Shown: piece by piece, positions 18,887-28,871 of the stretch
Layout: the number at the start of each line of letters is the position of its first letter
How positions within the stretch are numbered: the stretch's first letter is position 1
Source: Palsa-883 sp963826975
Lineage (GTDB): Bacteria > Pseudomonadota > Alphaproteobacteria > Acetobacterales > Acetobacteraceae
Reading direction: 5' to 3'
Length of the DNA stretch: 64,000 nt
Assembly (NCBI GenBank): GCA_963826975.1
Contig: CAWGZJ010000011.1
Coordinates: 930,001 to 994,000 of the forward strand
Position numbers and translations under genes: made by a program
Notes under the pieces: generated by a model
What the model saw: the letters and a program-made list of their open reading frames with translations, nothing else
Told to the model about the DNA's origin: nothing
Databases searched by the model: none

Positions 18887-19828
18887 ATGACGGACTATGT
18901 CCTGCGACGCATTGCCGGAATGGTCGTCGTCATGTTCATCGTGACGACCATCGTCTTTTTGATATCGCACATAATCCCGGGCGACCCTGCCGCGGTGATG
19001 CTGGGTCCCGACGCAACGGCCGCCGACGTCGCGGCACTGCGCGCCAGGCTCGGGCTGGATGCGCCATTGCCGTTGCAGTACCTGGATTTTCTGCGCTCTG
19101 TCGCGGCGCTGCGCCTCGGCGATTCGATCTTCCTCAGTCGCAGCGTGACGCAGGCGCTGCTCGAACGCGCCCCACTTACCGTCCAGCTCACACTGATGGC
19201 GGCAGGTCTTGCGACGCTGCTCGGTGTGCCGATCGGCGTACTGTCCGCGGTCAAGCGTGGCAGCGTGGTCGATCAGGTGGTGACGGCGTTCTCGATGACG
19301 GCGGCGAGCCTGCCGAGCTTCTGGATCGGCCTCACCCTGATCGAATATTTCGCGGTGCAGTGGCACATCCTGCCGGTCGCCGGCTACGGGCCGCCGGGCG
19401 CCGGCCTGCTGGAGCGATTGCGCTACCTAGTGCTGCCAGCCATCGCGGTCGGCGTGCCCAACTCTGCGCTGATCATCCGCTTCACCCGCACCAGCATGCT
19501 GGACGTGCTGCACGAGGACTATGTGCGCACCGCACGCGCCAAGGGCCTGCATCCCGCGACCGTGATCATCAAGCACGCCTTCCGCAACGCGCGCACTCAG
19601 GTGCTGACGGTGATCGGCCTCACCGTGGCCGGATTGATCGGTGGGGCGATCGTCACCGAAACGGTATTTGCCCTGCCCGGGGTTGGCAATCTTGTCGTCT
19701 CCGCGGTGTTGCGGCGCGACTATCCGGTGATTCAGGGCGCGTTGCTGGTGATCTCCGGCGTTTACGTGCTGATCAATCTGAGCATCGACCTGCTGTATGC
19801 CGTGCTCGATCCGCGGGTGCGCTACTGA
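18887..19828 (+). CDS. dppB: Peptide/nickel-type ABC transporter permease, DppB family
   Basis: Inner-membrane permease, 313 aa from ATG 18887 (MTDYVLRRIAGMVVV). The N-terminal membrane segment, the HIIPGDPAAVMLGPDAT stretch and the EAA loop DYVRTARAKGLHPATVI are typical of DppB/OppB. The longer frame from 18632 is a shadow of the divergent binding protein. It ends exactly where dppC begins (ATG 19828 overlaps its stop). The symbol is by family; the substrate is not proved. Confidence 0.88.
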   Translation: MTDYVLRRIAGMVVVMFIVTTIVFLISHIIPGDPAAVMLGPDATAADVAALRARLGLDAPLPLQYLDFLRSVAALRLGDSIFLSRSVTQALLERAPLTVQLTLMAAGLATLLGVPIGVLSAVKRGSVVDQVVTAFSMTAASLPSFWIGLTLIEYFAVQWHILPVAGYGPPGAGLLERLRYLVLPAIAVGVPNSALIIRFTRTSMLDVLHEDYVRTARAKGLHPATVIIKHAFRNARTQVLTVIGLTVAGLIGGAIVTETVFALPGVGNLVVSAVLRRDYPVIQGALLVISGVYVLINLSIDLLYAVLDPRVRY

Positions 19829-20713
19829 TGGCAGGGTCCGACGCCGCAGTAACGATACAGCACGCTCCGCCTCACCCGCCTGGCTGCTGTTGCAGCGCAT
19901 GGTGCGCCGGCGCGTCGTGGTACTGAGCCTGCTCGTCCTATCAGTCGTGATATTCTGTGCGATCGCCGGGACCCTGGATCGCGCCCTATGCGCCGCAGCG
20001 CATGGATATCGCCCATCGCCTCGCGCCACCGTCCGCCAGCCATTGGTTCGGCTCCGATGATTTCGGCCGCGACGTCCTGACGCGCTGCATCTACGGCGCG
20101 CGACTGTCACTGACCGTCGGCCTTCTTGTCGTCCTGGTCTCGCTCGTCTGCGGCACTATCCTTGGGGTCGTCGCCGGCTATATCCGCCGGCTCGACGGAC
20201 TGCTGATGCGCGTGACCGACGCGCTGATGGCGTTCCCCGACATCCTGCTGGCGATCGCGCTGATGGCGTCACTCGGCGCATCAGTCTCCGACGTGGTGAT
20301 CGCACTCGGCACCGTCTACACACCGCGCGTCGCGCGCGTGGCACGCGGCGCCACGCTGGTGCTGCGTGAGTTGCAGTTCATCGAAGCCGCCGAAGCGCTC
20401 GGCGCCACCGACCGGCGCGTCATGCTGCGTGCACCTGCTGCCGAATCTGGTGTCCCCGTTGCTGGTGCAGGGAACCTTCATCTTCGCCGCCGCCATCCTG
20501 ACCGAGGCGGCGCTGTCGTTCCTGGGCGCCGGCGTGCCGCCCACCAACCCCACCTGGGGCAACATGATCGCCTCCGCGCAGCAATACATGCAGCAGGCGA
20601 CCTGGCTGATCCTGGCGCCCGGCCTCTGTATCGTGCTGACCGTGCTGTCGTTGCAAATGGTGGGCGACGGGCTGCGCGACGCGCTCGATCCCCGCCTGCG
20701 TCGCCTTACGTGA
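19828..20713 (+). pseudogene. dppC: DppC-family ABC permease, at least three frame changes
   Basis: Repaired, this is a normal DppC-type permease of about 295 aa. The ATG at 19828 is coupled to dppB, but the frame encoding SPAWLLLQRMVRRRVVVLS is different, so one break lies in 19828-19870. A second is an extra G near 19969, after which WIAPYAPQRMDIAHRLAPP and HWFGSDDFGRDVL read normally. A third is an extra base near 20427; removal joins MLR to HLLPNLVSPLLVQ. The last frame ends DALDPRLRRLT and its stop overlaps a GTG at 20710. Apart from the breaks the coding sequence looks well conserved. If the sequence is right the importer lacks a working permease. Confidence 0.85.
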
Positions 20714-20730
20714 CCACTCCGCCGACTGAC

Positions 20731-21717
20731 ATGTCGGACGACGTGTTGCTTTCGGTTGCCGATCTGCACACGCAGTTCCGCTCCGGCGACGACATCGCCC
20801 GCGCCGTGGACGGCGTCAGCTTCACGCTGCGCCGGGGCGAGACGTTGGCCATCGTCGGTGAATCGGGCAGCGGCAAATCGGTCACGTCGCTGTCGATCAT
20901 GCGGTTGGTGCCGACCCCGCCGGGCGAGATCACCGCCGGCAGCGTATTGTTCCGGGGCCATGATTTGCTGCGCCTGCCGGAGCGCGCGATGCGCCGGATC
21001 CGCGGCAACGAGATCGGCATGATCTTCCAGGAGCCGATGAGCAGCCTCAATCCGCTACTGAAAGTCGGTGAGCAGATCGCCGAGGTGGTGCAGGCGCATC
21101 GCGGCCTCGGTCGGGCGGCGGCGCGGCGCCACGCGATCGAGATGCTCGCACGCGTCAAGATCCCCGATCCCGCGCTGCGTGCGTCGGAGTATCCGCATCG
21201 TCTGTCCGGCGGCATGCGCCAGCGGGTGATGATCGCCATGGCGCTGGCCTGCCACCCCTCGTTGCTGATCGCGGACGAACCGACCACGGCGCTGGATGTA
21301 ACGATCCAGGCACAAATTCTCGATCTGATGCGCGGTCTGCAGGCCGAGCTGGCGATGAGCGTGCTGTTCATCACGCACAATCTCGGCGTGGTGGCGGAGA
21401 TCGCCGACCGCGTGGCGGTGATGTATGCCGGCCGCATCGTCGAGCAGGGCACAGGTCGCCGCGGTGTTCGCGCGGCCGCTGCATCCCTACACCGTCGCGC
21501 TGCTTGCCAGCATCCCGCGCGTTGAAGGCAGCGGCCGCGATCCGGCACATCGCCTCGCGGCAATCCCCGGCCAGGTCCCGAGTGCCGCGGCATTGCCGCC
21601 CGGCTGCGCTTATGCGCCACGCTGCGGACGCGCCACCGAGCTCTGTCGCCACACCGCGCCGCCGATCGAGCAGGCGCTCCCGGGCCACGAGGTGCGCTGT
21701 CATCACTGGCACAACGC

Positions 21718-21721
<4 letters not shown>
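20731..21721 (+). pseudogene. dppD: DppD-family ABC ATPase, one frameshift near the C-terminus
   Basis: Starts MSDDVLLSVADLHTQF at 20731 (a GTG at 20710 overlapping the dppC stop is possible). Walker A GESGSGKS, signature LSGGMRQR, Walker B LLIADEPTTALD and switch His ITHN are all intact. The frame is lost after RIVEQG near 21450; deleting one G of GGG gives EQAQVAAVFARPLHPYT and then the C-terminal oligopeptide motif with the Cys residues of CAYAPRCGRATELC. As written the first fragment ends at 21525. The nucleotide-binding domain would survive even if the shift is real. Confidence 0.85.
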
Positions 21722-22695
<974 letters not shown>

Positions 22696-22740
22696 CGCAA
22701 CGAGCCGGGCGCGGTTCGAATGGCGCCCCCCTGACGGCGA

Positions 22741-23778
22741 TCAATCCGCCGGCGACGGCCAACTATCCGGCAAAAGGTAACCGGTCGGGAACGGATCCGT
22801 CGGATCCAGAACATACTGGTGAAACGCCGTGATCCACGCGGACCCAGTGATCGTCGGGCGGATGCCTGGCATCCCCCCCACCTCAACCGTGCCCGCGATC
22901 GTGCCGATGTATTCGCTATCAATGATCGACTGATGAACAAGGCTTTCACCAACCGACAGACTGCCGCGAGCGTGCAACACGGCGAGACGCGCCGAGGTCC
23001 CTGTTCCACAAGGCGAACGATCGAGCCGGCCTGGCGATACGACAACCGTGTTCCTCGATCGTTTACCGCCCGGTGAGTCGATCAGAGGACCGTAGAACAA
23101 CGTCTGGTTGATCGTGTTGATCTCCGGATTCTCGGGATGCACCGCCGGGCACTGCTGCGCCGCCGCCCGTTTGATTCGCTCACCGAGTTCGACAAGGGCA
23201 CGGGCCTCCTTGGGCACGATCTCGAACCCAAGCTCTGTCGCATTGACCAGGGCATAGATCATGCCGCCATAGGCGACGTCGACGACCAGCTTGCCCAGCC
23301 CCGGCACATCGATGGTCTGGTCAAGACCGAAGACGAACGCAGGGACATTGTCGAATGTCACGCTGCGGCATTTGCCGTCGCGGCACTCGGCGGTGATTGG
23401 CACCAGCCCAGCCGGCGCCTCCAGCGAGAACCGCGTGACCGGCTCGCGCATCGGTATCATTCCGGTTTCCAACAACGCCGTGACGGTACAGATCGTGTTG
23501 GACCCGGACATCGGCACGTAATATTCGGACTCGATGATGACGAAGCCGGCGGCCGCCTCTGGATGCGCCGAGGGCAGCACCAGATTGACGCACTGCGAGA
23601 TCCGGCCACGCGGCTCGTTCAACAGGAATTGGCGAAGATCATCCCGTTGCGTCCGCACGTAGGTCATCTTGTCGAACATGGTGGCGCCCGGGACGTCCAG
23701 TACGCCGCCCGTGATGACCTCGTTCAGTTCGCCGCCGGTATGCACCCCGACGACATTGATCATCCTTTGGAATCGCAT
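22741..23778 (-). CDS. Proline racemase superfamily enzyme (hydroxyproline epimerase or dehydratase)
   Basis: 345 aa. The fold's two catalytic positions are Ser91 (in YVPMSGSNTIC) and Cys257 (in RSPCGTGTSARL). In this superfamily Cys/Cys pairs mark proline racemases and 4-hydroxyproline 2-epimerases, Thr/Cys marks trans-3-hydroxyproline dehydratases, and Ser/Cys proteins have been found with epimerase and/or dehydratase activity. The Ser/Cys pair here therefore argues against plain proline racemase. Other hallmarks are HTGGE near the N-terminus and DVAYGGMIYA. Its position between a peptide-type importer and an HD-domain oxygenase-like gene fits uptake and breakdown of hydroxyproline-containing or related compounds (inference). 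Confidence 0.88.
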   Translation of the reverse strand: MRFQRMINVVGVHTGGELNEVITGGVLDVPGATMFDKMTYVRTQRDDLRQFLLNEPRGRISQCVNLVLPSAHPEAAAGFVIIESEYYVPMSGSNTICTVTALLETGMIPMREPVTRFSLEAPAGLVPITAECRDGKCRSVTFDNVPAFVFGLDQTIDVPGLGKLVVDVAYGGMIYALVNATELGFEIVPKEARALVELGERIKRAAAQQCPAVHPENPEINTINQTLFYGPLIDSPGGKRSRNTVVVSPGRLDRSPCGTGTSARLAVLHARGSLSVGESLVHQSIIDSEYIGTIAGTVEVGGMPGIRPTITGSAWITAFHQYVLDPTDPFPTGYLLPDSWPSPAD

Positions 23779-23849
23779 CGGGCCACTCCGCGCAACCGGT
23801 CGCCTTCAACACCGCGAGTTGCGGTTAATGACTCCCGGACATAAAGAAG

Positions 23850-24465
23850 CTACGCCGCGACAGCGACAGGCGCCGGCAAGCCCTTGACGACGCCGACTTG
23901 CATGATGGCCGGATCATACACCTTGCGCGCGAACACCTCTCGCACCATCGGTTCGAACGTCTCGAGCGGTTCAGTCGCGTAGGCGTCGTCGAACGATGTC
24001 TGGTCCCAACGCTCGCAGAAATCGGAACAGGATTGGAAGTACCGGCGAATCCCTGTACTGCTCGCGTTCGTTCGGATTCCAGCCGTAGTGATGCGCGTAG
24101 TAGACCATCTGAAAAACACCATGATGTTCGACCACCCAGGTGCATTCATCGCGCAGGAACGGGCGCAGGATCTCAGCCGCGAACCGATCATGATTCCGCG
24201 GCGCCAAGCCGTCGCCGATATCATGCAGCAGGGCCGCCACGATCCAGTCGATGTCCGCGCCATCACGCAACGCGCGCGTGGCGCTCTGCAGTCCGTGCTC
24301 CAGCCGGGTAATCCGATAGCCCGCAATCAACTCGTCGTCCGCCATTCGCAGTTCGCGCAGAACGCGGTCGGCCGTCATCGAAACATGCTGCTTTTCCAGG
24401 TCCTGCAGCAGCAGGTACTCCTGCTTCGTCCCGTCCGCCATCTGTCTGAATGTCACAGTCTGCAT
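23850..24465 (-). pseudogene. HD-domain protein, PhnZ/MIOX-like, one frameshift
   Basis: About 204 aa when repaired, from ATG 24465 (MQTVTFRQMADGTKQEY) with AGGGGA upstream. The HD core is LEHGLQSATRA, VAALLHDIGDGLAPRNH and VVEHHGVFQMVYYAHH. The spacing and the LEHGLQ start resemble the mixed-valent diiron oxygenases (PhnZ, myo-inositol oxygenase, TmpB) rather than nucleotide phosphohydrolases; this is by motif resemblance only. The frame breaks near 24045; removing one G from CCGG turns DSP-VLPILF into DSP-YFQSCSDFCERWDQ and the gene continues to PAPVAVAA. The substrate is unknown. It lies 71 bp downstream of nothing on its strand but 71 bp upstream of the proline-racemase-family gene, so the two are probably co-transcribed. 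Confidence 0.75.
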
Positions 24466-24817
24466 TGTCGTCCCCTGCGTGCGCAGCCGCGCGGTCCGGC
24501 CAGCCATCCTTGCAATCTTGCATGCAAGCCAGGTTGGTTCAACTTGAACCCGCGCGTCACCCGCGCGGGTTATGCGGCACGTAGTCTCCAATCGCGAGCG
24601 GCACCGTCCCAGCCCTCACGCAACGTTATCGCCCCGCATCGTCATATTCTGCATCGTGATATGACGGAACTGGCGCGCACGGGGCCGCATGGCGATCGGG
24701 CAGCTCCGCCTGCCCGGAAAGGTACACCTTCCCGGACAGGCAACCGGCTTCGGCTCGGCGCTGCTTATGGCCGCCGCTTACACGTACCGTGGACAGCCTC
24801 CGAGAACAAAAGAGCCG
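24466..24817. other. 352-bp spacer between the HD-domain and Hint genes
   Basis: No convincing gene. It holds a hairpin at 24708-24741 and otherwise mixed sequence. Frames crossing it are extensions of shadows from the HD gene. Confidence 0.5.
24708..24741. terminator. Imperfect hairpin downstream of the Hint gene
   Basis: Two 15-nt arms (GCCTGCCCGGAAAGG and CCTTCCCGGACAGGC) pair at 13 of 15 positions around a TACA loop. It lies 77 bp past the Hint gene stop. There is no T-run after it, so it may be a processing or rho-associated structure rather than a classical terminator. Confidence 0.35.
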
Positions 24818-26116
24818 TCAGGCCGCCGCAGCGCGCATGACGCTCTGGACCTCCGTTTCACGCGCGGCTGGCACGGGATAGAACAGCGTGGCGGCCGTCT
24901 CGACCTCCAGCAGGCAAGGACCCACCGCCAGCAGATCCGCCGCCGGGATCGGGATCACCGCGTTGCCATCGGTCCAGCGGCGCAGCACGGTCGGCCCGTG
25001 CCACTCCGCCGCCCACCAGCCTTCGCCGAATGCCGGGTGGTCGAGCGGGATCTGCGACACCCGCTCGCCGGACCGTAACGTCAAGCCGGCCAGCATGACG
25101 CCAAGGCGGCGGTCATCCGCAACCCAGGGCCGGGCCTCGCCTGGCACCGCACTGCGCGACACCAGCCGCACCTCTGCGCCAGACTGCGGCAGCAGAAAGA
25201 TGGCGCGCCCCTGCGCGACACTCATCGGCGCCACGCGGCGCCCAGCAACGAGCAGATGCAGCGCCGGATCGTCCGTGGTCTCCGGCCCGGGTGGCAGGTG
25301 CCATCCGAGTTGCATGGCGCGGCCTGCCAATTCGCGCCACATCGGCTCGACCCGATCGGGGTCGTCGGCAAATGGCGCACACAACTCCGCCTCACGCCGC
25401 GCCTGATCGTCGCAAAAGTCCGGATGCAGCGTCAACGGCAAGTCGGCATTCTGGAACATACCGCGGTTGCCGGTGTCGAGGTAGGATTCCGCTTGCAGAT
25501 TCTCTGCCAGCAGGATGTCGTGACTATCCAATTCGACATGGTAATAGGTAAACGCGCCGCACTGTGTCTCGCGCACGATGCTGGCGCCATTCACCAGCAG
25601 CCGCGCCGGGACCAGCACGCCATCACGCAGCACGGCGTGATCCGGCGACAGCAACAGGTCGCGATGCGGCATGCCGTCGGCGAAGGCATCTGTACGGATG
25701 CGGATCGGCTGCACGCGCTCTGGCGCCGGATGGCGCGTCAGGTCGAAATACCGGCAACCGATCCAGCGGACCGGCCGCTGCGCACCCGATGGCGTTACGA
25801 TGATGTCGCCAATCTTCAGGTCCTCGACAAGCACTTCACCGGTCGCGGTGAGGATATGCGTGCCGCGCAAGTAGCAGATCGGCTGGCCATATGTGATCGG
25901 GTTGAATGGTTGCGTCCCGGCGATTTGTTCAGCCAGATAGGCGTCATAATCTGACAGGTACGTGGCTTGCGTGGTCAGGTCGTTTGCGTACGTTGAAGCC
26001 GAAATAACCCCCTGGGTAAATTCCAGCGAGTAAAGCTGAAAATTCATCGTCGCTTCAGCCGTACCATCGCTCAATTCTTGCGTAACGACGGTTAATTCAC
26101 CGGGTGTCAACGGCAT
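24818..26116 (-). CDS. Hint (hedgehog/intein)-domain protein
   Basis: 432 aa. Residues 1-80 are an uncharacterised N-terminal part (MPLTPGELTVVTQELSDGT start). A Hint_2-type domain follows: block A around ICYLRGTHILTATGEVLVEDL with the nucleophilic Cys after the N-terminal part, LLSPDHAVLRDGVLVPA in the middle and YYHVELDSHDILLAENL as the later His block. The remaining 200 residues are a typical C-terminal extension of such proteins in Acetobacteraceae and Rhodobacteraceae. Family members are often linked to surface or secreted proteins, and whether they self-cleave is unclear. No signal peptide is seen. It stands alone, with about 900 bp of gene-poor DNA upstream. Confidence 0.85.
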   Translation of the reverse strand: MPLTPGELTVVTQELSDGTAEATMNFQLYSLEFTQGVISASTYANDLTTQATYLSDYDAYLAEQIAGTQPFNPITYGQPICYLRGTHILTATGEVLVEDLKIGDIIVTPSGAQRPVRWIGCRYFDLTRHPAPERVQPIRIRTDAFADGMPHRDLLLSPDHAVLRDGVLVPARLLVNGASIVRETQCGAFTYYHVELDSHDILLAENLQAESYLDTGNRGMFQNADLPLTLHPDFCDDQARREAELCAPFADDPDRVEPMWRELAGRAMQLGWHLPPGPETTDDPALHLLVAGRRVAPMSVAQGRAIFLLPQSGAEVRLVSRSAVPGEARPWVADDRRLGVMLAGLTLRSGERVSQIPLDHPAFGEGWWAAEWHGPTVLRRWTDGNAVIPIPAADLLAVGPCLLEVETAATLFYPVPAARETEVQSVMRAAAA

Positions 26117-27021
26117 TAGCCCACTCCCACTACCTATTGAGGTAAACGGTGCACTGTTTCATTTCGTTGCCGACTAGGGACACAATTTCGCCGTCTGTGC
26201 GTCAACGATAAGTTCGTCTCTGCAACCTTCCTAAGAACCGCCGCGCGCGTATCGCCCGACGCGGCTTCCGGCCGATAGCGTTCACAATGCGCGCCATCAT
26301 CCGAGCTCGGCATCGGAGGTGTCCTGGCATAACATTTACAACATGGAACGGTCTCCATAAACGGTGCTCATTTGGCACACAGCGTCAACCTCGGAAGAGC
26401 GCGTGCCCTTCTGACCAAGATCCAACACAGGTCTCTTCCAATGGGACATGACGCTGCCAACAGCTATGGCACTGCGCTGGCTCATGCCCAGTGACGACCG
26501 TGTCGGTCAAAACTTGGTCTAGCAGCGTTTCCAACATAATTTTCACGTAAACTAAACGCAGCGTCAAAGAGAAATCTGCTGGCTCACGATATGTTCACAA
26601 CTGTATGTCGCTTTGGCCCGGATCAACGGCACGCCTTGCGCCTGGGTCGCCACACCGGCGCCCTGCACTGCGCTGACCATCCACCGATGCGCAAAGACCA
26701 TCCGACATCCTCGCGCTACCGTGAAAGGGCCGTTGGACCGCACCAACGATAGCGGCGCCATTGAGCTGACGACCGACCTGCCCACGTTGCTAGCTTGCGT
26801 GTCACGGCACTCAATCCATCGGCTGATCGCCATCGGAATCGCGGCCTCAAACGTGCGAGTGTGGTCCAACGCCGCGCGCCATGTCATTACCATTCAGTGT
26901 TGTTCATCTCTCTGCGTATCGAACCGGTCCTGAACATTCCTTGCCGCAATTCGAGCGCCCCATGTCATGCCAGAGACCCCCCTCGGAACCGGGTCCGAAA
27001 CCAGCTATCTTCGCCACACCG
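26117..27021. other. About 900-bp gene-poor, lower-GC region
   Basis: No gene can be supported. Short frames of 60-109 codons occur on both strands (largest on minus at 26564-26893 and on plus at 26613-26933) but they overlap each other and match no family that I recognise. Base composition is visibly less GC-rich than the flanks. The Hint gene promoter should lie at the left end and the plsY promoter at the right end. A decayed gene or old insertion is possible. Confidence 0.5.
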
Positions 27022-27606
27022 ATGCCCCTCGAGTCCTACATCCTGCTCGGCTACCTGCTCGGCTCGATCCCGTTCGGCCTGCTGCTGACCCGCGCCGCCG
27101 GGTTGGGCGACATCCGCGCGATCGGCTCCGGCAGCATCGGCGCGACCAACGTGCTGCGCACCGGTCGCAAGGGCCTCGCCGCGGCGACGGTGGTGCTGGA
27201 CGGACTGAAGGGCGCCGCCGCCGTGCTGATCGGCGGGTACCTCGCCGGGCACGACGCGGCGCTGTGGGCCGGGCTCGGCGCGGTGCTCGGCCACCTGTTT
27301 CCGATCTGGCTCGGCTTCCGCGGCGGCAAAGGTGTTGCCACCGGCTATGGCGTCCTGATCGCCGCTGCCTGGCCGGTTGGCCTCGCCGCGGGGGCGATCT
27401 GGCTGGTTCTCGCCGGACTGGCGCGGATTTCTTCGGTCGCCGGCCTCATGTCCTTCGCCGCCGCGCCGATCCTCGCCGCCCTGCTAACCGATTCCAGCGT
27501 CGTTAAGCTTGCGTTGGCGATCGCTGTGCTGGTGTTCATCCGCCACCACGCCAACATCCGCCGCCTGCTCGCCGGCACCGAGCCGCGCATCGGCGGCAAG
27601 GCGTAG
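27022..27606 (+). CDS. plsY: Glycerol-3-phosphate acyltransferase PlsY
   Basis: Integral membrane enzyme that acylates glycerol-3-phosphate from acyl-phosphate, the first step of phospholipid synthesis. 194 aa from ATG 27022 (MPLESYILLGYLLGSIPFG). The three PlsY motifs are visible: IGSGSIGATNVLR, GHLFPIWLGFRGGKGVATG and the later RHHANIRRLLAGTEPRIG. Starts at 26881 and 26961 are in frame but lengthen the protein beyond the family norm. It precedes dprA, a common order in this group. Confidence 0.95.
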   Translation: MPLESYILLGYLLGSIPFGLLLTRAAGLGDIRAIGSGSIGATNVLRTGRKGLAAATVVLDGLKGAAAVLIGGYLAGHDAALWAGLGAVLGHLFPIWLGFRGGKGVATGYGVLIAAAWPVGLAAGAIWLVLAGLARISSVAGLMSFAAAPILAALLTDSSVVKLALAIAVLVFIRHHANIRRLLAGTEPRIGGKA

Positions 27607-27652
27607 GACCGGCCCCCACGGCACCACGGCCGGGGGCAGCAGGAGCCCGCCC

Positions 27653-28840
27653 GTGCCCGACCAAACCACCCCAATGCGCGAGCAAGACAACATCGACCGC
27701 CTGCGCCTGGCCCGCGCCGAAGGCGTCGGCCCGGTGACCTACCGTCGCCTGCTCACACGCTTCGACACCGCCGCCGCCGCGCTCAGGTCGCTGCCGCGGC
27801 TGGCCCGCGCCGGCGGCAAGGCCAATCCGCCCGTGGTGCCAACCGAGGCGGATGTGGTCCGCGAACTGGACCGCGCCGCAAAACTCGGCGCCCGGCTGCT
27901 TTTCCTGGGAGATGCCGACTATCCAACGCCGCTTGCCCGGCTCGACGACGCGCCGCCGGTGATCGCCGTGCAGGGCGACGCCGCCCTTCTGGCCCTCCGT
28001 GCCGTCGCGCTTGTTGGTGGCCGGAACGCCTCGGTCAATGGCCGCCGCATCGCCGAGGATCTCGGCGCCGAACTCGCGCGCGCCGGCCTTGTCGTGGTTT
28101 CCGGCATGGCCCGCGGGATCGACGCCGCGGCGCATGAGGGCGCGCTGTCCGTTGGCCATCCCCTTGGCCGCACCATCGCCGTGGTGGCCGGCGGCCTCGA
28201 TGTCCCCTACCCGCCTGAACACGCCGACCTGCAGCGCCGCATCGCTGCCGCGGGCGCCGTAGTTACCGAGGCGCCGCCCGGCACCGCGCCCCAGGCAAGC
28301 CACTTCCCCCGCCGCAACCGCATCATCGCCGGGCTGACGCTGGGCGTGGTGGTGGTCGAAGCCGCACCGCGGTCCGGCAGTCTGATCACCGCCCGTCTCG
28401 CCGTCGAGGCGGGGCGTGAGGTGTTCGCCGTCCCCGGCTCGCCGCTCGACCCGCGCGCGCGGGGCGCCAACGACCTGATCCGCCAAGGGGCCACACTGGT
28501 CGAGACGGCCGCGGACGTGCTCGCGAACCTGCCCGACCACTCGGTGGCGGAAGCGGCCCCCTTGTTTGCGCGCCCCGACACACCAGATGGCGCGGCTGGC
28601 TTCTCCGAACCGCACCCGCTCGGCGCCGATTTGCGGGACTCCGCGCTTGATCACGCCGCGCTCTACGCGCAAGTACTTGATTTACTGGGACCTTCCCCAA
28701 CGCCGGTTGACGCGGTGCTGCGACGCTGCCAGTTCTCTGCCCCCGCCGTGATGGCGGCGTTGCTGGAGCTCGAGCTGGCCGGCCGTATTGAAACATTGCC
28801 GGGTGGCCGGGTTGCGGCACTGTCGGACTGGAGTGGCTAG
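27653..28840 (+). CDS. dprA: DNA-processing protein DprA
   Basis: Cytoplasmic protein that loads RecA on incoming single-stranded DNA in transformation. 395 aa if started at the GTG 27653, chosen because AGGAG lies seven bases upstream; an ATG at 27674 is the alternative. An N-terminal helix-hairpin region is followed by the Rossmann-like core with ALVGGRNAS, VSGMARGIDAAAHEGAL and AGLTLGVVVVEAAPRSGSL, and a C-terminal winged-helix part (about 320-390). Its presence alone does not prove competence. Confidence 0.93.
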   Translation: MPDQTTPMREQDNIDRLRLARAEGVGPVTYRRLLTRFDTAAAALRSLPRLARAGGKANPPVVPTEADVVRELDRAAKLGARLLFLGDADYPTPLARLDDAPPVIAVQGDAALLALRAVALVGGRNASVNGRRIAEDLGAELARAGLVVVSGMARGIDAAAHEGALSVGHPLGRTIAVVAGGLDVPYPPEHADLQRRIAAAGAVVTEAPPGTAPQASHFPRRNRIIAGLTLGVVVVEAAPRSGSLITARLAVEAGREVFAVPGSPLDPRARGANDLIRQGATLVETAADVLANLPDHSVAEAAPLFARPDTPDGAAGFSEPHPLGADLRDSALDHAALYAQVLDLLGPSPTPVDAVLRRCQFSAPAVMAALLELELAGRIETLPGGRVAALSDWSG

Positions 28841-28871
28841 CGTTCGCCTTGACGAAACATGACAGGACACA

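Noticed and set aside
19957..21525. A natural DppC-DppD fusion protein
   Set aside because: The frame joins them only because insertions in dppC shift it; the real dppC end lies in another frame with a normal stop at 20713 and dppD has its own start.
26564..26933. Overlapping frames of 109 and 106 codons on opposite strands as a possible transposase remnant
   Set aside because: Neither matches a transposase motif and no terminal inverted repeats or target duplications were seen.
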